DNA of 64,000 nt, taken from NCBI GenBank assembly GCA_000149225.2, contig CM000693.1:372001-436000 (forward strand), written 5' to 3'. The notes beneath the pieces were generated by a model. It did not search any database, was not told the origin of the DNA, and saw only the letters and a list, made by a program, of their open reading frames with translations. A program made the position numbers and the translations under genes. Positions 37,357 to 46,670 of the stretch are shown piece after piece (the first letter of the stretch is position 1; each line of letters begins with the position of its first letter). Origin of the DNA: Lachancea kluyveri NRRL Y-12651. Its lineage: Eukaryota; Ascomycota; Saccharomycetes; Saccharomycetales; Saccharomycetaceae.

Positions 37357-39060
37357 TCACGACATGTGTTTTGCCAACGCCTTTTGAACATCGTCGGCAT
37401 TCACCACGACCCCCTTTTCAGAACATTTGGCCTTTGTCCTTAGTTCCATGCACAAGCCGTCTATGTCTAGGTCCGAGTATTTCGGATGAGACGTTATCCG
37501 GTCCCAGATCTCGCCACATTTTAGCAGTTTGCCGTCGCGAGAGGGAACAACGTCGTCTGATACCAGGGGGTTCGAGCTTTCTTGTGACAGAGGCAGCGTT
37601 GTGTAGTTGCCCTTGTTTTCTTCTGGCGAGAAGGGTTTACCCTTCTTGGCACCGTAATCGTTTGAAAACACATCGTAGACGGACTCTTCCGTTGTCAGTT
37701 GGTGTACCACCGGGTCTTCTTCTAAAAACTCGTCAAACACCGTGCTGCTGTTGTTGGCCGCGGTGTCCCTGAACACAAGTTCGTTCTGTTCAGTTGGAAA
37801 CGCAATCGATGTGTCAATGAAGGGAAGAATGTCGGCGCTGTTGGAAGGAGTGTTTGCTGCAGCGGCGCCTGGCGATGGGCCAAGGTCACTGGTGAACAGC
37901 CATTTGTTCGAGTCGTCGCCGTTCCCATGGCCGTGGCCATCGCCATTACCATGGCTGTCACCGTCACCGCCAAACCCGAGGTTCCCAAAACTTGGAGTTT
38001 CCCAGGTGTTTGTTAGATTTAGTCCTGCTTGTGGTGATGAACTTGCCGCATTTGGTTCTTCTGGCGCTAGCGCTGGCGCCGGTGCGGGCGCCGTGGCCGT
38101 GTCGTGGCGCGTTGTTGTGGTCATCGTTATAGGGGTTGTTGTACTCGAACTCTGATTGGAAAGAGTTTGTGGGACTGGAGAGTCCCTGGTCCCGCATGCC
38201 TGGTTCATCCTCGTACAGAACTCGGACACCTGTTCGTCGAAATGAGACTCGAAATCGAAGTCGTTGGTTATGCTGAAACCGGCGTCCGCAATGGTTCCAG
38301 AGTTGTTGCCTCTTTCCAAAGAGGAGCTTGTAAACTTAGGCAGCGCGTCGTCCTGGTAAAACATGTCTAGTGATGCGGACGACGTGCTAGGGGTATTGTT
38401 CGTTGCGTTGAACGGCGCGTTCGACGAAAAGCTAGGCTTGTGGTTTGACGAAACGGAGGAGCTTCCCGGAGATGGGAACTGGGTCCGACCGGCGTTGTCC
38501 TTCCACGGGAACTCAAAGGTAAAGTCCATTTTTTTCTGAATGTTATCGCGAATGTGTGATTCTGAGGACGAATGGCTCACATCCGCGCCTTCTTCTGAAG
38601 TGTTGGCAGACCCGCCGCTGCGATCTTGGCTGTTATCCTTCTTCTCTTCTTCCCGTTTGGCCAGGTACTCCAACACCTGGGTATCCATACTCTGCTCCGG
38701 CCGGTACTTCTTCAGTTCTGATATCAGAGTCATGAGTTGCGACCTCAGAAACTCGGTTTCGACCTCGTTTTGCTCCCGTACCGTTTCCAGATGTGTCACT
38801 TTATCCTCCAGTTCCTTCATCTTGCGTTCTTTACGTTCTCTGAACGCCCGCTGGGCAGCTCTATTCTGAGCCGTTCTCTTGTTTTTGGCCTCTGTACCCA
38901 AGGGTTTGCGTCCAGGCTTGCTAGCAGGCTTCGTACCCTTACGTTTTGCCTGTGCTGTTGGTTCATTATCCAGTGGACGCTTATGGACTGCTGCTGCTGC
39001 TGCTGCAGCGCTTGCTGCTGATGTGGTTGCTGCCGGTGCCGTTGCTGCTACTGTCGACAT
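37357..39060 (-). CDS. YAP1: AP-1-like bZIP oxidative/metal stress factor, Yap1/Cad1 ancestor type
   Basis: Redox-regulated activator. The bZIP basic region KNKRTAQNRAAQRAFRERK (about residues 60-80) carries the Yap-specific Gln and is followed by a leucine zipper to about 115. A small n-CRD (FCTRMNQAC, about 280) and a C-terminal c-CRD with three cysteines (KCGEIW, LCMELR, KCSEKG) inside the nuclear-export region are intact, so disulfide control of nuclear export like Yap1 is expected. 567 residues, between S. cerevisiae Cad1 (409) and Yap1 (650). Synteny combines both ohnologue neighbourhoods: SIP1 (beside CAD1, YDR423C) and ERG6 (beside YAP1, YML007W), so this is the unduplicated ancestor locus. 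A TATA box (TATATAAA, minus strand near 39135) lies upstream; no ATG intervenes between it and the start. Confidence 0.92.
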   Translation of the reverse strand: MSTVAATAPAATTSAASAAAAAAAVHKRPLDNEPTAQAKRKGTKPASKPGRKPLGTEAKNKRTAQNRAAQRAFRERKERKMKELEDKVTHLETVREQNEVETEFLRSQLMTLISELKKYRPEQSMDTQVLEYLAKREEEKKDNSQDRSGGSANTSEEGADVSHSSSESHIRDNIQKKMDFTFEFPWKDNAGRTQFPSPGSSSVSSNHKPSFSSNAPFNATNNTPSTSSASLDMFYQDDALPKFTSSSLERGNNSGTIADAGFSITNDFDFESHFDEQVSEFCTRMNQACGTRDSPVPQTLSNQSSSTTTPITMTTTTRHDTATAPAPAPALAPEEPNAASSSPQAGLNLTNTWETPSFGNLGFGGDGDSHGNGDGHGHGNGDDSNKWLFTSDLGPSPGAAAANTPSNSADILPFIDTSIAFPTEQNELVFRDTAANNSSTVFDEFLEEDPVVHQLTTEESVYDVFSNDYGAKKGKPFSPEENKGNYTTLPLSQESSNPLVSDDVVPSRDGKLLKCGEIWDRITSHPKYSDLDIDGLCMELRTKAKCSEKGVVVNADDVQKALAKHMS

Positions 39061-39947
39061 GTAGTTACAGTGGTTGCGATCAGCTCTGTCGTTGTTCTCC
39101 CTTTCCCAAGAGCAATCGCCGCTCCTGCTCCGTTTATATACCGGTGGCTACTTTCCCGTTCTAGAAAACACCACCCATTTATTAGTAATCGCCATTGAAT
39201 CCGGTAGGGAAAGGATGCTGCGGCCGAACATGATGCGATGCCACTTGAGGTGTGTGGGTGTCCGGATGCCTGAGCTTTGGATTGTAGGAGCGACCGTCTA
39301 GCGAGCAAGCGAGATTATGGGAGGGGAAGGGAAGAAGCGTATCCTCTCGCTTTCCGTTTACAAGGACCTGGTTGTGTCGCGCCACATTTCCGCCGCACCG
39401 CCGCGATTCTGCCGTTGGGTAAAAAAATAATAAAAAGCAGATACATGCGTTCGAATCCCAACGGGTGCGGCACACGCTTCCGCGGAACGTAAAAAAAAAA
39501 ATAAAACCGTGGGATGGGGTGTCTCTCGTACAGCGGGAGCAGTGAGGTACATTTCTCCTTTCTCTCTCTGTTTTGAGTGTGTGTGCCTGCCCCAAATATA
39601 ATCGCCCTACGGTTCCTTCTTCTCGCTATCGTTTACCGACGCATCGGTTTTTTCTACAAGCTTTCGCCCGTCTGGCTAAACGACACACACTCTCTCTCAA
39701 GCCTCCCATGTGTCTTAAACGATTTTACAGATGTATAAAAACTGTCGGCCCCTGTCTCGAACTTATGTACCTTCTCCTGTTGTGTGTTTGGAAGAGAAAG
39801 AAAGAAAGAAAGAAAAAAAAGGCCGAGAGTAGCATAGGTGAGTGAAATTTGAAATAACAGGTTAGCTTTAAAACATAATTCCATTGGACCTAATTCAACT
39901 TAATACAAGCGGAAGAAAAAAAAAATAGAATATAGTAGAACAAAATA
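39061..39947. other. Divergent bZIP/ERG6 promoter region
   Basis: About 890 bp with a TATA box for the bZIP gene, a compound inverted repeat with a B-box-like motif (separate entry), and a (GAAA)n tract near 39793-39810 in the proximal ERG6 promoter. No coding frame with known relatives. Confidence 0.6.
39392..39471. repeat. Compound inverted repeat enclosing a tRNA B-box-like motif
   Basis: Inner arms CCGTTGGG (39412-39419) and CCCAACGG (39457-39464) are perfect complements, and outer arms GCCGCAC (39392-39398) and GTGCGGC (39465-39471) continue the pairing after a 13-nt bulge. The right inner arm overlaps GTTCGAATCCC (39449-39459), a close match to the TFIIIC B-box consensus. The rest does not fold as a tRNA. 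Confidence 0.65.
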
Positions 39948-41075
39948 ATGAGCGAAACTACACAAGAGTTGAGAAACAGACAGGCACAATTTGCCAAAGA
40001 ATTACACGGTGAAGACGTCGGTACCAAGAGTGGTCTGTCTGCCCTGTTGTCCAAGAACAAGTCTGCGCAAGAAGAGGCCGTTGCCAAGTACTTGAAGCAT
40101 TGGGATGGTAAAACCGATAAGGATGCCGAAAAACGTCGTTTGGAAGATTACAACGAATCGACCCATTCTTACTACAACGTTGTGACCGATTTTTACGAGT
40201 ACGGTTGGGGCTCCTCTTTTCATTTCAGCAGGTTCTACAAAGGTGAAAACTTCACGGCCTCTGTCGCTAGACACGAACACTATTTGGCCTACAAGGCTGG
40301 CATCGAGCAAGGCGACTTGGTATTGGACGTCGGTTGCGGTGTGGGTGGCCCGGCCAGGGAGATCGCCCGTTTCACCGGTGCCAACATCATCGGGTTGAAC
40401 AACAACGACTACCAGATCTCCAAGGCCAAGTACTACGCGAAGAAGTACAATTTGGCCGACCAGTTGGACTTCGTCAAGGGTGACTTCATGGCCATGGATT
40501 TCGAGCCGGAAACGTTTGACAAAGTGTATGCCATCGAGGCCACCTGCCACGCCCCCAAGCTTGAAGGTGTGTATGGTGAGATATACAAAGTCTTGAAGCC
40601 AGGCGGTGTCTTTGCCGTGTACGAATGGGTCATGACTGACAGGTACGACGAGAGCAACCCGGAGCATAGGAAGATTGCCTACGAGATCGAATTGGGTGAC
40701 GGTATACCCAAGATGTTCTCGGCTAAAGTTGCCCGCGAAGCCTTGCACAACGTTGGTTTTGAGATTGTCGAAGACCGTGATTTGGCCGACGAAGACGACG
40801 AAATTCCTTGGTATTACCCGTTGACCGGTGAATGGAAATACGTTCAAACCCTGGGTGACCTGGGTACCTTTTTTAGAACGTCGTTTTTCGGTAGAAAGAT
40901 CACCTCTACTATGGTCACCATGATGGAAAAATTGGGTATTGCTCCAAAGGGTTCTCGTGATGTGACCGTGGCATTGGAAGAAGCAGCCGTCGGTTTAGTC
41001 GCTGGTGGTAAAGCCAAGCTTTTCACCCCAATGATGCTGTTTGTTGCAAAGAAGCCAGAAAATGCAAAGAACTGA
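39948..41075 (+). CDS. ERG6: Sterol C-24 methyltransferase
   Basis: Transfers a methyl group from S-adenosylmethionine to C-24 of zymosterol in the ergosterol pathway, on ER and lipid droplets. Family motifs are clear: [14 protein letters not shown] (sterol region), [17 protein letters not shown] (SAM motif I, about residues 124-140), [25 protein letters not shown], and YEWVMTD. 375 residues against 383 in S. cerevisiae YML008C. Strong preferred-codon bias fits high expression. ERG6 is also beside YAP1 in S. cerevisiae. Confidence 0.98.
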   Translation: MSETTQELRNRQAQFAKELHGEDVGTKSGLSALLSKNKSAQEEAVAKYLKHWDGKTDKDAEKRRLEDYNESTHSYYNVVTDFYEYGWGSSFHFSRFYKGENFTASVARHEHYLAYKAGIEQGDLVLDVGCGVGGPAREIARFTGANIIGLNNNDYQISKAKYYAKKYNLADQLDFVKGDFMAMDFEPETFDKVYAIEATCHAPKLEGVYGEIYKVLKPGGVFAVYEWVMTDRYDESNPEHRKIAYEIELGDGIPKMFSAKVAREALHNVGFEIVEDRDLADEDDEIPWYYPLTGEWKYVQTLGDLGTFFRTSFFGRKITSTMVTMMEKLGIAPKGSRDVTVALEEAAVGLVAGGKAKLFTPMMLFVAKKPENAKN

Positions 41076-41583
41076 GGAATATCGAACCCTCCTAGCCTCA
41101 GCAGGCTGAAAAAAAAAAAGAAGAAAACAAAAATGAAGAGGCACAACATCCTTGTCCTGTATGTATATTCTACTCTGTACGACTAATAGAACAGTTTGAT
41201 ACGACACTGACACGTCTATAGTGAGAAACTTCTTTCAAGTCCGAGGTCACATGCTTTTTCAGATTATCGTTTCTCTCTCGAGTTTCTCCCCATCCCCTGG
41301 TTTTTATCACCGTTCGTTGCATTTGATAGCTCCTATCTGTTTGCGGTGTAAAATCAAATTAGATTATCTTACATAAATAGCAATTTATAGCCACTCCATA
41401 GATAAACAGGTGGTTGTAAACCAAAGCAAAGCCTGCACCCCTCTCGTCCTGAAAATGCCAAGCTTGCCTTTAAACGGAAACTCTTTTCCCTACGTCCAGT
41501 CGAAAAAGAAAAAGAGAGAGGGAGCCCTCTAATTGTTCTCTCCGACTTTTTTCCCACGGTAGATGTCCTACTTGTTTCTTACC

Positions 41584-41589
41584 CACGTG
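41584..41589. promoter_or_regulatory. Pho4-type site CACGTG upstream of GIT1-like gene
   Basis: CACGTG followed by TT, the high-affinity Pho4 core type, about 350 bp upstream of the start. S. cerevisiae GIT1 is induced by phosphate limitation through Pho4. Binding here is inference. Confidence 0.5.
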
Positions 41590-41686
41590 TTAGTTTTGGC
41601 ATTTCATCCTCCTCTTCTTCTTTTTTGATGTTCCTGCCAAAAATGCATACTTTTTTTTTTTTTGCTCGGCATCCTTGGTAAAACCC

Positions 41687-41694
41687 AAAAACGT
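41687..41694 (-). promoter_or_regulatory. Second Pho4-type site CACGTTTT
   Basis: On the minus strand the sequence reads CACGTTTT, the second class of Pho4 site known from PHO5, about 240 bp upstream of the GIT1-like start. Confidence 0.45.
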
Positions 41695-41935
41695 GCACGG
41701 TGTACAGGTGTCTGGCACGGTGGTTTAATTTTCACATGTGCGATGAGAGTGATGCAATAATCAAGCCTTTCCAGTACGTGTTTCCCGTACCGGTGGTAAT
41801 AGAAGGTCGTAGCCATTTCTGAATTAAATTACCGTGTATTTAAACTTTTCATTCATTGCTTCGAGGTTCTTTTTTTCCTTCTTTCTTTCTTTCTTTCTCT
41901 TTTTGGCACACACAGACGATAATCCATACAGCAAC

Positions 41936-43600
41936 ATGCTTGATGATAGACATATCACCCATCCCAACACTAGAGACCTTCCTCACTCGGCAAAGGAGCT
42001 TGCAACCAGTTGGGTACAGCGTTCTCGTAAAGAAATAACTATGTTCAAAAGCGATGAGGAGATTAGTTCGGTAGATAGCATCCATTCTTCTAGCTTGGAT
42101 AATCCATCTTACCCTACTCCTCCTTCTCCTGCAGGGGAAAAAGGTTTTGCCAAGTATTGGCCAATCATCACTACAGGTGCTGGTCTATTCTCAGACGGCT
42201 ACGTCAACAACTCTATTAGTACTGCCTCCACCTGTTTGTCCAAAATATACGGTAAGCAGTACACGAATTCTAATGCCATTCAAAATGTTTCTTCTATCGC
42301 TTTTGCCGGTACTGTCGTCGGCCAGTTGGCCTTTGGTTATATCGCCGACTACCACTCTCGTAAGACCGCAATGATTGTCGGTACCTTGATTTTGATTTTG
42401 TTTTCCATCCTGTGTGCAGGTGCCTGGGGTGTCGGAACTACCGGCACTGAGGCAGGTGGTCTATTTGCTGCAATCACTGCTTACCGATTCTTCCTAGGTA
42501 TTGGTATTGGCTCCGAATACCCTGCTGGTTCTACTGCTGCTGCAGAGGCTTCAAACCTGCTACCTGCTGGTAAGAGGAACAGGTGGTTCTGTTGGTTTAC
42601 CAACTTCATGATTGACATGGGGTTCGTTATCAGTGCTGTCGTCCCAGTTATTTTGCTGAAGATCTGTGGTACTAGTCATCTGTCTCCAGTTTGGAGAATT
42701 ACAATGGGCTTGGGTGCTATCCCACCAATTTCTTTGTTCTTTTTACGTCTGAAGTACAATGAGGGTGAACAGTACCAAAAGACCAGGTTCACCCACGTCA
42801 TTCCATATTGGAAAGTGGTCAAATTCTATTGGTTTAGGTTGACTATCGTTTCCATCATTTGGTTCTTGTACGACTTTTCTGCTTATGCATTTGGTACCTA
42901 TTCCTCTTTGATTTTGTCTATCATTCTGGGAGATGACACTTCTATTGTGAAATCTTTTGGCTGGAACGTTGTGTTCAACTTGTTTTACATCCCTGGTGCA
43001 TTCTTGGGTGCTATCTTCGCGGACTATTGGGGCCCAAGGGTGACTTTAGCCACTGGTGTTACTTTACAAGCCGTTGTTGGGTTTATTATGGCGGGTTGTT
43101 TTGAAAACCTACGTAAACATATCGGTGCCTTTGTTGTTGTCTATGGTATCTTTATGACCCTTGGTGAGTTCGGTCCAGGTGACAACATCGGTGTTTTGGC
43201 TTCCAAAACATGTGCTACTCCAATCAGAGGCCACTATTATGGTATCGCAGCTGCTATTGGTAAAGTCGGTGCATTTGTTGGTACTTACGTCTTTCCTAGT
43301 ATCATCAGAAAGGCCGGTGGCTTCGATTCCACTTCTGGTTTACAAGCTCCTTACTGGGTTGCCTCTTCCTTGTGTTGTTTCTCTGCACTATTGGCCCTTT
43401 TCCTATTGCCTTCTGTGGATCAAGATGCTATCGTTGCAGAAGATCGCAAGTTTTTGGAATACTTGGAAAGCACTGGTTATAACATTACCGAACTAGGCGT
43501 TCATCACGATGAATACGCCGAAAAGGTTTCAACTTCTCATATCAGCACTTCCGATGATTCTAAAAACCAAAAAGATAACATCGTTGTTCATGAACAATGA
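41936..43600 (+). CDS. GIT1: Glycerophosphodiester transporter, Git1-like MFS permease
   Basis: Major-facilitator permease of the phosphate:H+ symporter family for glycerophosphoinositol or glycerophosphocholine uptake. About twelve membrane helices; family motifs include LFSDGYVNNSI in helix 1, GYIADYHSRKTAMIVG, GIGIGSEYPAGSTAAAEASN, WFLYDFSAYAFG and LGEFGPGDNIGV. The ATG at 41936 is chosen because sequence upstream in frame is a pyrimidine-tract leader; MFKSDEEI further in is a weaker alternative. The 554-residue product resembles S. cerevisiae Git1 (YCR098C, 518) but also the Candida GIT1-4 group, so substrate is uncertain. In S. cerevisiae the gene is subtelomeric, not beside ERG6. Confidence 0.82.
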   Translation: MLDDRHITHPNTRDLPHSAKELATSWVQRSRKEITMFKSDEEISSVDSIHSSSLDNPSYPTPPSPAGEKGFAKYWPIITTGAGLFSDGYVNNSISTASTCLSKIYGKQYTNSNAIQNVSSIAFAGTVVGQLAFGYIADYHSRKTAMIVGTLILILFSILCAGAWGVGTTGTEAGGLFAAITAYRFFLGIGIGSEYPAGSTAAAEASNLLPAGKRNRWFCWFTNFMIDMGFVISAVVPVILLKICGTSHLSPVWRITMGLGAIPPISLFFLRLKYNEGEQYQKTRFTHVIPYWKVVKFYWFRLTIVSIIWFLYDFSAYAFGTYSSLILSIILGDDTSIVKSFGWNVVFNLFYIPGAFLGAIFADYWGPRVTLATGVTLQAVVGFIMAGCFENLRKHIGAFVVVYGIFMTLGEFGPGDNIGVLASKTCATPIRGHYYGIAAAIGKVGAFVGTYVFPSIIRKAGGFDSTSGLQAPYWVASSLCCFSALLALFLLPSVDQDAIVAEDRKFLEYLESTGYNITELGVHHDEYAEKVSTSHISTSDDSKNQKDNIVVHEQ

Positions 43601-43981
43601 TGTTATCTAGCATACCCCAAGTAAGATTGTACTTTCGGATGACATCGTCCATTGATTTTCAACACTTTTTTTCTCCGCCTCTCTTTTGCCCACTTTCCCT
43701 TCAGTTTTTCCTCATACTTAATTTACCAACAAGCTTTTATTTATATTTACGAGAGGGAATGGGCTTGATACTAAGTAATATGTTTCATTACATAATTGGT
43801 TTGTGTATAATATTTTTTCACATTTCTATGCTTTTTGATTCTTGTCAACGTGCATCTCACGTATCTATCTCGTTATGTACGTCATACGAACAATCATTGG
43901 GTTTCGAATTATACTTCCTTTCCTGTCACTTGTAATTCTTGATATTATGGAAGATAACGGGCTGAATCGTAGCGAATATCA
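43601..43981. other. Intergenic GIT1-like to kinesin gene
   Basis: About 380 bp of A+T-rich DNA with no feature recognised. Confidence 0.5.
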
Positions 43982-45496
43982 ATGTCAGACAACATCAAAG
44001 TAGCTGTACGTCTTAGATCACCTTTACCACGCGAACATGGGCAACCGATTATAACGCAAGTCACTTCTCCAACCTCATTCGTGATTCAACAGCACATATC
44101 AACGTCTTCACTACTGGCGACTGAGGAGTTTACTCAGGGAAAGATATTTACATTCGACCACTGCTTCAAATATTCTGAAAATGCTTCGCACGATCAGGAA
44201 GTTATTTATGACACAATTGGTAGAGAATACCTGCTCCACACTTTAGATGGGTACAATACTTGCATCCTTGCATACGGACAAACTGGCTCTGGCAAATCTT
44301 TCACAATGATGGGTCCAGAGGTATCCAAACACTTCCACAATAATCAAACAGCGCTCGATCGAGCTATAGAAGATTCAGCCATTGGTATCATACCTCGTGT
44401 TTGTTGCGACTTGTTCGATATTTGTAATATGTGCAATTCGGAGGAAGATGGAATCAAAACCCAATTTGAAATATACTGCTCTTACTTGGAAATTTATAAC
44501 GAACAGGTGAGGGACTTGCTGTCTGAAGATGGAAGTAAATGCAGAGTTCGCGAACGTGCTGATAAAACTACATTTGTGGAGGGTCTGAACGAATTCAAAG
44601 TTTGTAAAGTTGAAGAAATATTAGAGTATATGAAACAAGGCGATCGATTGAGAACCGTTGGTGTAACAAATATGAATAATTCATCTAGTAGAAGCCATGC
44701 GATATTTACTATATCTATAAAACAAAGCGAGACTACATTGGCGGGCGACTTAACCGAACGTAGGTCGAGTATCAAATTAGTGGACTTAGCTGGCAGCGAA
44801 AGAGTCTCTACAACAGGCGCCAGAGGAGATAGGCTGAAGGAAGGATCTAACATCAACAAATCATTGACCACATTAGGGAGGGTGGTCTCAGTACTGGCCA
44901 AAAAAAATAGGCCCAAACTGATACCATATAGAGATTCTGCGCTAACTTGGGTGTTGAAAGAAAACTTGGGCGGTAACAGCAAGACGGTTATGATTGCTTG
45001 CGTTTCTCCTTGCGACTACGAAGAGACAATTTCAACACTACGTTACGCTACAACTGCCAAAGAGGTCAAAAATACGGCTCGTGTTAATAGCAGCGAGTCC
45101 TTAAAGAACAAAGAGCAGCTTGTGACAATGAGAAACCAACTAGAAGAGTTACAGAAGGAATTATCACTGCAAAGCGTTAAATTACAAAACCAAGAATTAT
45201 TACGAGAACAGATTAACAAGATAAAATGCACAAATGCGTATTTGGAGAAGCGTATTGAACAAGAAGCTGCTTTTGCTACCAAATACCACGAAAGGTGGGA
45301 TAAAATCACCAGAGAAAAGGCTCAGTTGGAAAGCACTCTATTAAGTGTAATCGGTGCAATGTATTCAGAGTCTCTAAATAAGCAAGATTGGAGGAACACC
45401 ATTAACAGTTTACTAAAGGAATCGCATGAGCTTAAATCCGCCCTGGCTTCAGATGTTGGGTATGGTAGATCAATTTTAGAAAAGTATCATTTGTAA
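43982..45496 (+). CDS. Short kinesin-3-like motor protein
   Basis: A complete N-terminal kinesin motor domain (about residues 1-375): P-loop AYGQTGSGKSFTMMG (97-111), switch I NNSSSRSHAIFT, switch II VDLAGSER, and the C-terminal block IPYRDSALTWVLKENLGGNSKT. Kinesin-3 traits are NTCILAYGQTG, TGARGDRLKEGSNINKSLTTLGRVVSVLA and the conserved neck start. After it comes only a coiled coil (about 385-470) with no FHA, PH or other cargo domain, so the 504-residue protein is much shorter than Unc104/KIF1-type members. S. cerevisiae has no kinesin-3 and no gene here beside DYN2. Organelle or vesicle transport is inferred from the family. Its stop is only 21 bp from the DYN2 stop. Confidence 0.82.
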   Translation: MSDNIKVAVRLRSPLPREHGQPIITQVTSPTSFVIQQHISTSSLLATEEFTQGKIFTFDHCFKYSENASHDQEVIYDTIGREYLLHTLDGYNTCILAYGQTGSGKSFTMMGPEVSKHFHNNQTALDRAIEDSAIGIIPRVCCDLFDICNMCNSEEDGIKTQFEIYCSYLEIYNEQVRDLLSEDGSKCRVRERADKTTFVEGLNEFKVCKVEEILEYMKQGDRLRTVGVTNMNNSSSRSHAIFTISIKQSETTLAGDLTERRSSIKLVDLAGSERVSTTGARGDRLKEGSNINKSLTTLGRVVSVLAKKNRPKLIPYRDSALTWVLKENLGGNSKTVMIACVSPCDYEETISTLRYATTAKEVKNTARVNSSESLKNKEQLVTMRNQLEELQKELSLQSVKLQNQELLREQINKIKCTNAYLEKRIEQEAAFATKYHERWDKITREKAQLESTLLSVIGAMYSESLNKQDWRNTINSLLKESHELKSALASDVGYGRSILEKYHL

Positions 45497-45517
45497 TCAG
45501 TTACTTAATGCACCTAT

Positions 45518-45912
45518 CTAAGCGGTTTTAAATACCAAAAATGCTAATGGACCAATGTAGAAGTATATAAAGTGGCCTTTTTCATGTGTTACGTAACTGC
45601 CAAAGTTCTTGCCGACAATAACGTGCCATGTGTTGCCATGCTTGACATCCAACTCCTTTTTTAACACACCAGCAATTTCACGTTCCAATTGGTGAGTCTC
45701 GACTGCCTTTGAGGCTATTTCGAAGATTTCATCTCTCAATTCATCAGACTGTGCATTTGCGTACGGGTTAGTACTATGATATTCGAATCAGGTGTTCGGG
45801 TTGCAGATACATACAATATCAGAAGCTTTCAGAGTGGCTTGGTAAGCACAGTTAGTATCATAAGTTGGTCCGATTATCTGTACAACTCGAGCCTTTACAT
45901 ACGCTTGGACAT
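45518..45912 (-). CDS. DYN2: Dynein light chain LC8 (three exons)
   Basis: Spliced gene, complement(join(45518..45748, 45815..45837, 45903..45912)), encoding 87 residues against 92 in S. cerevisiae YDR424C. The C-terminal exon carries the nearly invariant LC8 core ([22 protein letters not shown]). Exon 1 is 10 nt (MSK plus one base), exon 2 is 23 nt (PTLKASDI). Both introns start GTATGT and contain a perfect TACTAAC branch site (45851-45857 and 45767-45773, minus strand); intron 2 ends CAG, intron 1 would end AAG, and that choice keeps frame. S. cerevisiae DYN2 also has two introns at similar places. LC8 is a dimeric hub of dynein and of the nuclear pore Nup82 complex. Confidence 0.92.
45749..45902 (-). 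other. DYN2 introns 1 and 2
   Basis: Intron 2 is 45749-45814 (66 bp) and intron 1 is 45838-45902 (65 bp), separated by the 23-bp exon 2. Both have consensus GTATGT donors and TACTAAC branch points with very short branch-to-acceptor distances. Confidence 0.85.
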
Positions 45913-46670
45913 CTTACAGGTGGTGATTTTTCCCTTCAGAGGTTTTGATTCTTGAGCTTGTTTTACCTGAAAATTTCACCCCTAGCTCCAAACAAAACAA
46001 AAAAGGTAAGGCCCATAAACCCAAAATACTTACAAACCCTCGAGTTTTATGAGCTCTGCAGCTTGCAAATACACGCACAGATGCAATAAAGATATTCGTT
46101 ATACCATAGATAGAAATACGAAAGAATGAGGAAACCTAACATCTCCAGATCTTTGTCGACATATGTGACGAACTGCACAGGTAAGTTTTTCGTCCCTCCA
46201 CATTTATGGCTGGATTGGATAACGCAGCAGCCTTTAAGTGTACACGCAAGATTCTTTATACACAGTTTGTAGGTACAGAATTGCTTTTAGCTCAGCCACT
46301 CAAGAGTATGAACTAGCCAGCATTTCGCTGTAATATTGCAGTAAAAGTCCAGGCTAACACTAAATTAGCACCATGTGCTGGGGGCATCGATGTTTCCTTG
46401 CAACAACCATCTTCCGCAACAGCGTAATCAGTAGACTCACAAGCATCTTTCTAAAATAAATAAGCCTTGTAAGATTTGAAAAATATAAAGAGACAAGACG
46501 TCTGTTTGTGAGCAACCTTTCATTGGGAAGTCCTGAATTTCTAGTTCTTTTGTTGTGTACGCTGTAGTCGGAATTGTTATTTTTCTACCAATCTCAACCT
46601 CCTGTTTTAACGGGAAGTTACCAGGGGCATCACCCAAAACACGCCACGCCAGATACAAGCACTAAAACAC
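45913..46670. other. Intergenic: divergent DYN2/SNX41 region
   Basis: About 760 bp. It contains only small open frames (48 codons at 46126-46272 plus strand, 73 codons at 46437-46658 minus strand) with no recognised relatives. Confidence 0.5.

Larger units (their letters stand above)
41076..41935. other. Intergenic ERG6 to GIT1-like gene
   Basis: About 860 bp. Contains Pho4-type sites (separate entries), a T13-type run near 41651 and a (TTTC)n pyrimidine tract at about 41877-41900 just before the GIT1-like start. The tract is in frame with the CDS and would encode a spurious hydrophobic leader if an upstream ATG (41834) were used. Confidence 0.6.

Noticed and set aside
40002-40847. 281-codon open frame antisense to ERG6
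   Set aside because: Strong codon bias of ERG6 leaves the opposite strand open; no homology and no separate promoter.
41834-41935. N-terminal hydrophobic extension of the GIT1-like protein
   Set aside because: It is the translation of a (TTTC)n pyrimidine tract in the likely leader; the ATG at 41936 begins normal protein sequence.
46126-46272. Small plus-strand ORF (48 codons) with a GTAAGT inside and a GCTAAC/TTAG downstream, possibly a spliced gene before SNX41
   Set aside because: The branch site is imperfect, the spliced product would be under 50 residues and matches no protein I know; chance is likely.
46437-46658. 73-codon minus-strand ORF upstream of SNX41
   Set aside because: No recognisable family, no intron with TACTAAC branch site to extend it, and it overlaps the SNX41 promoter.
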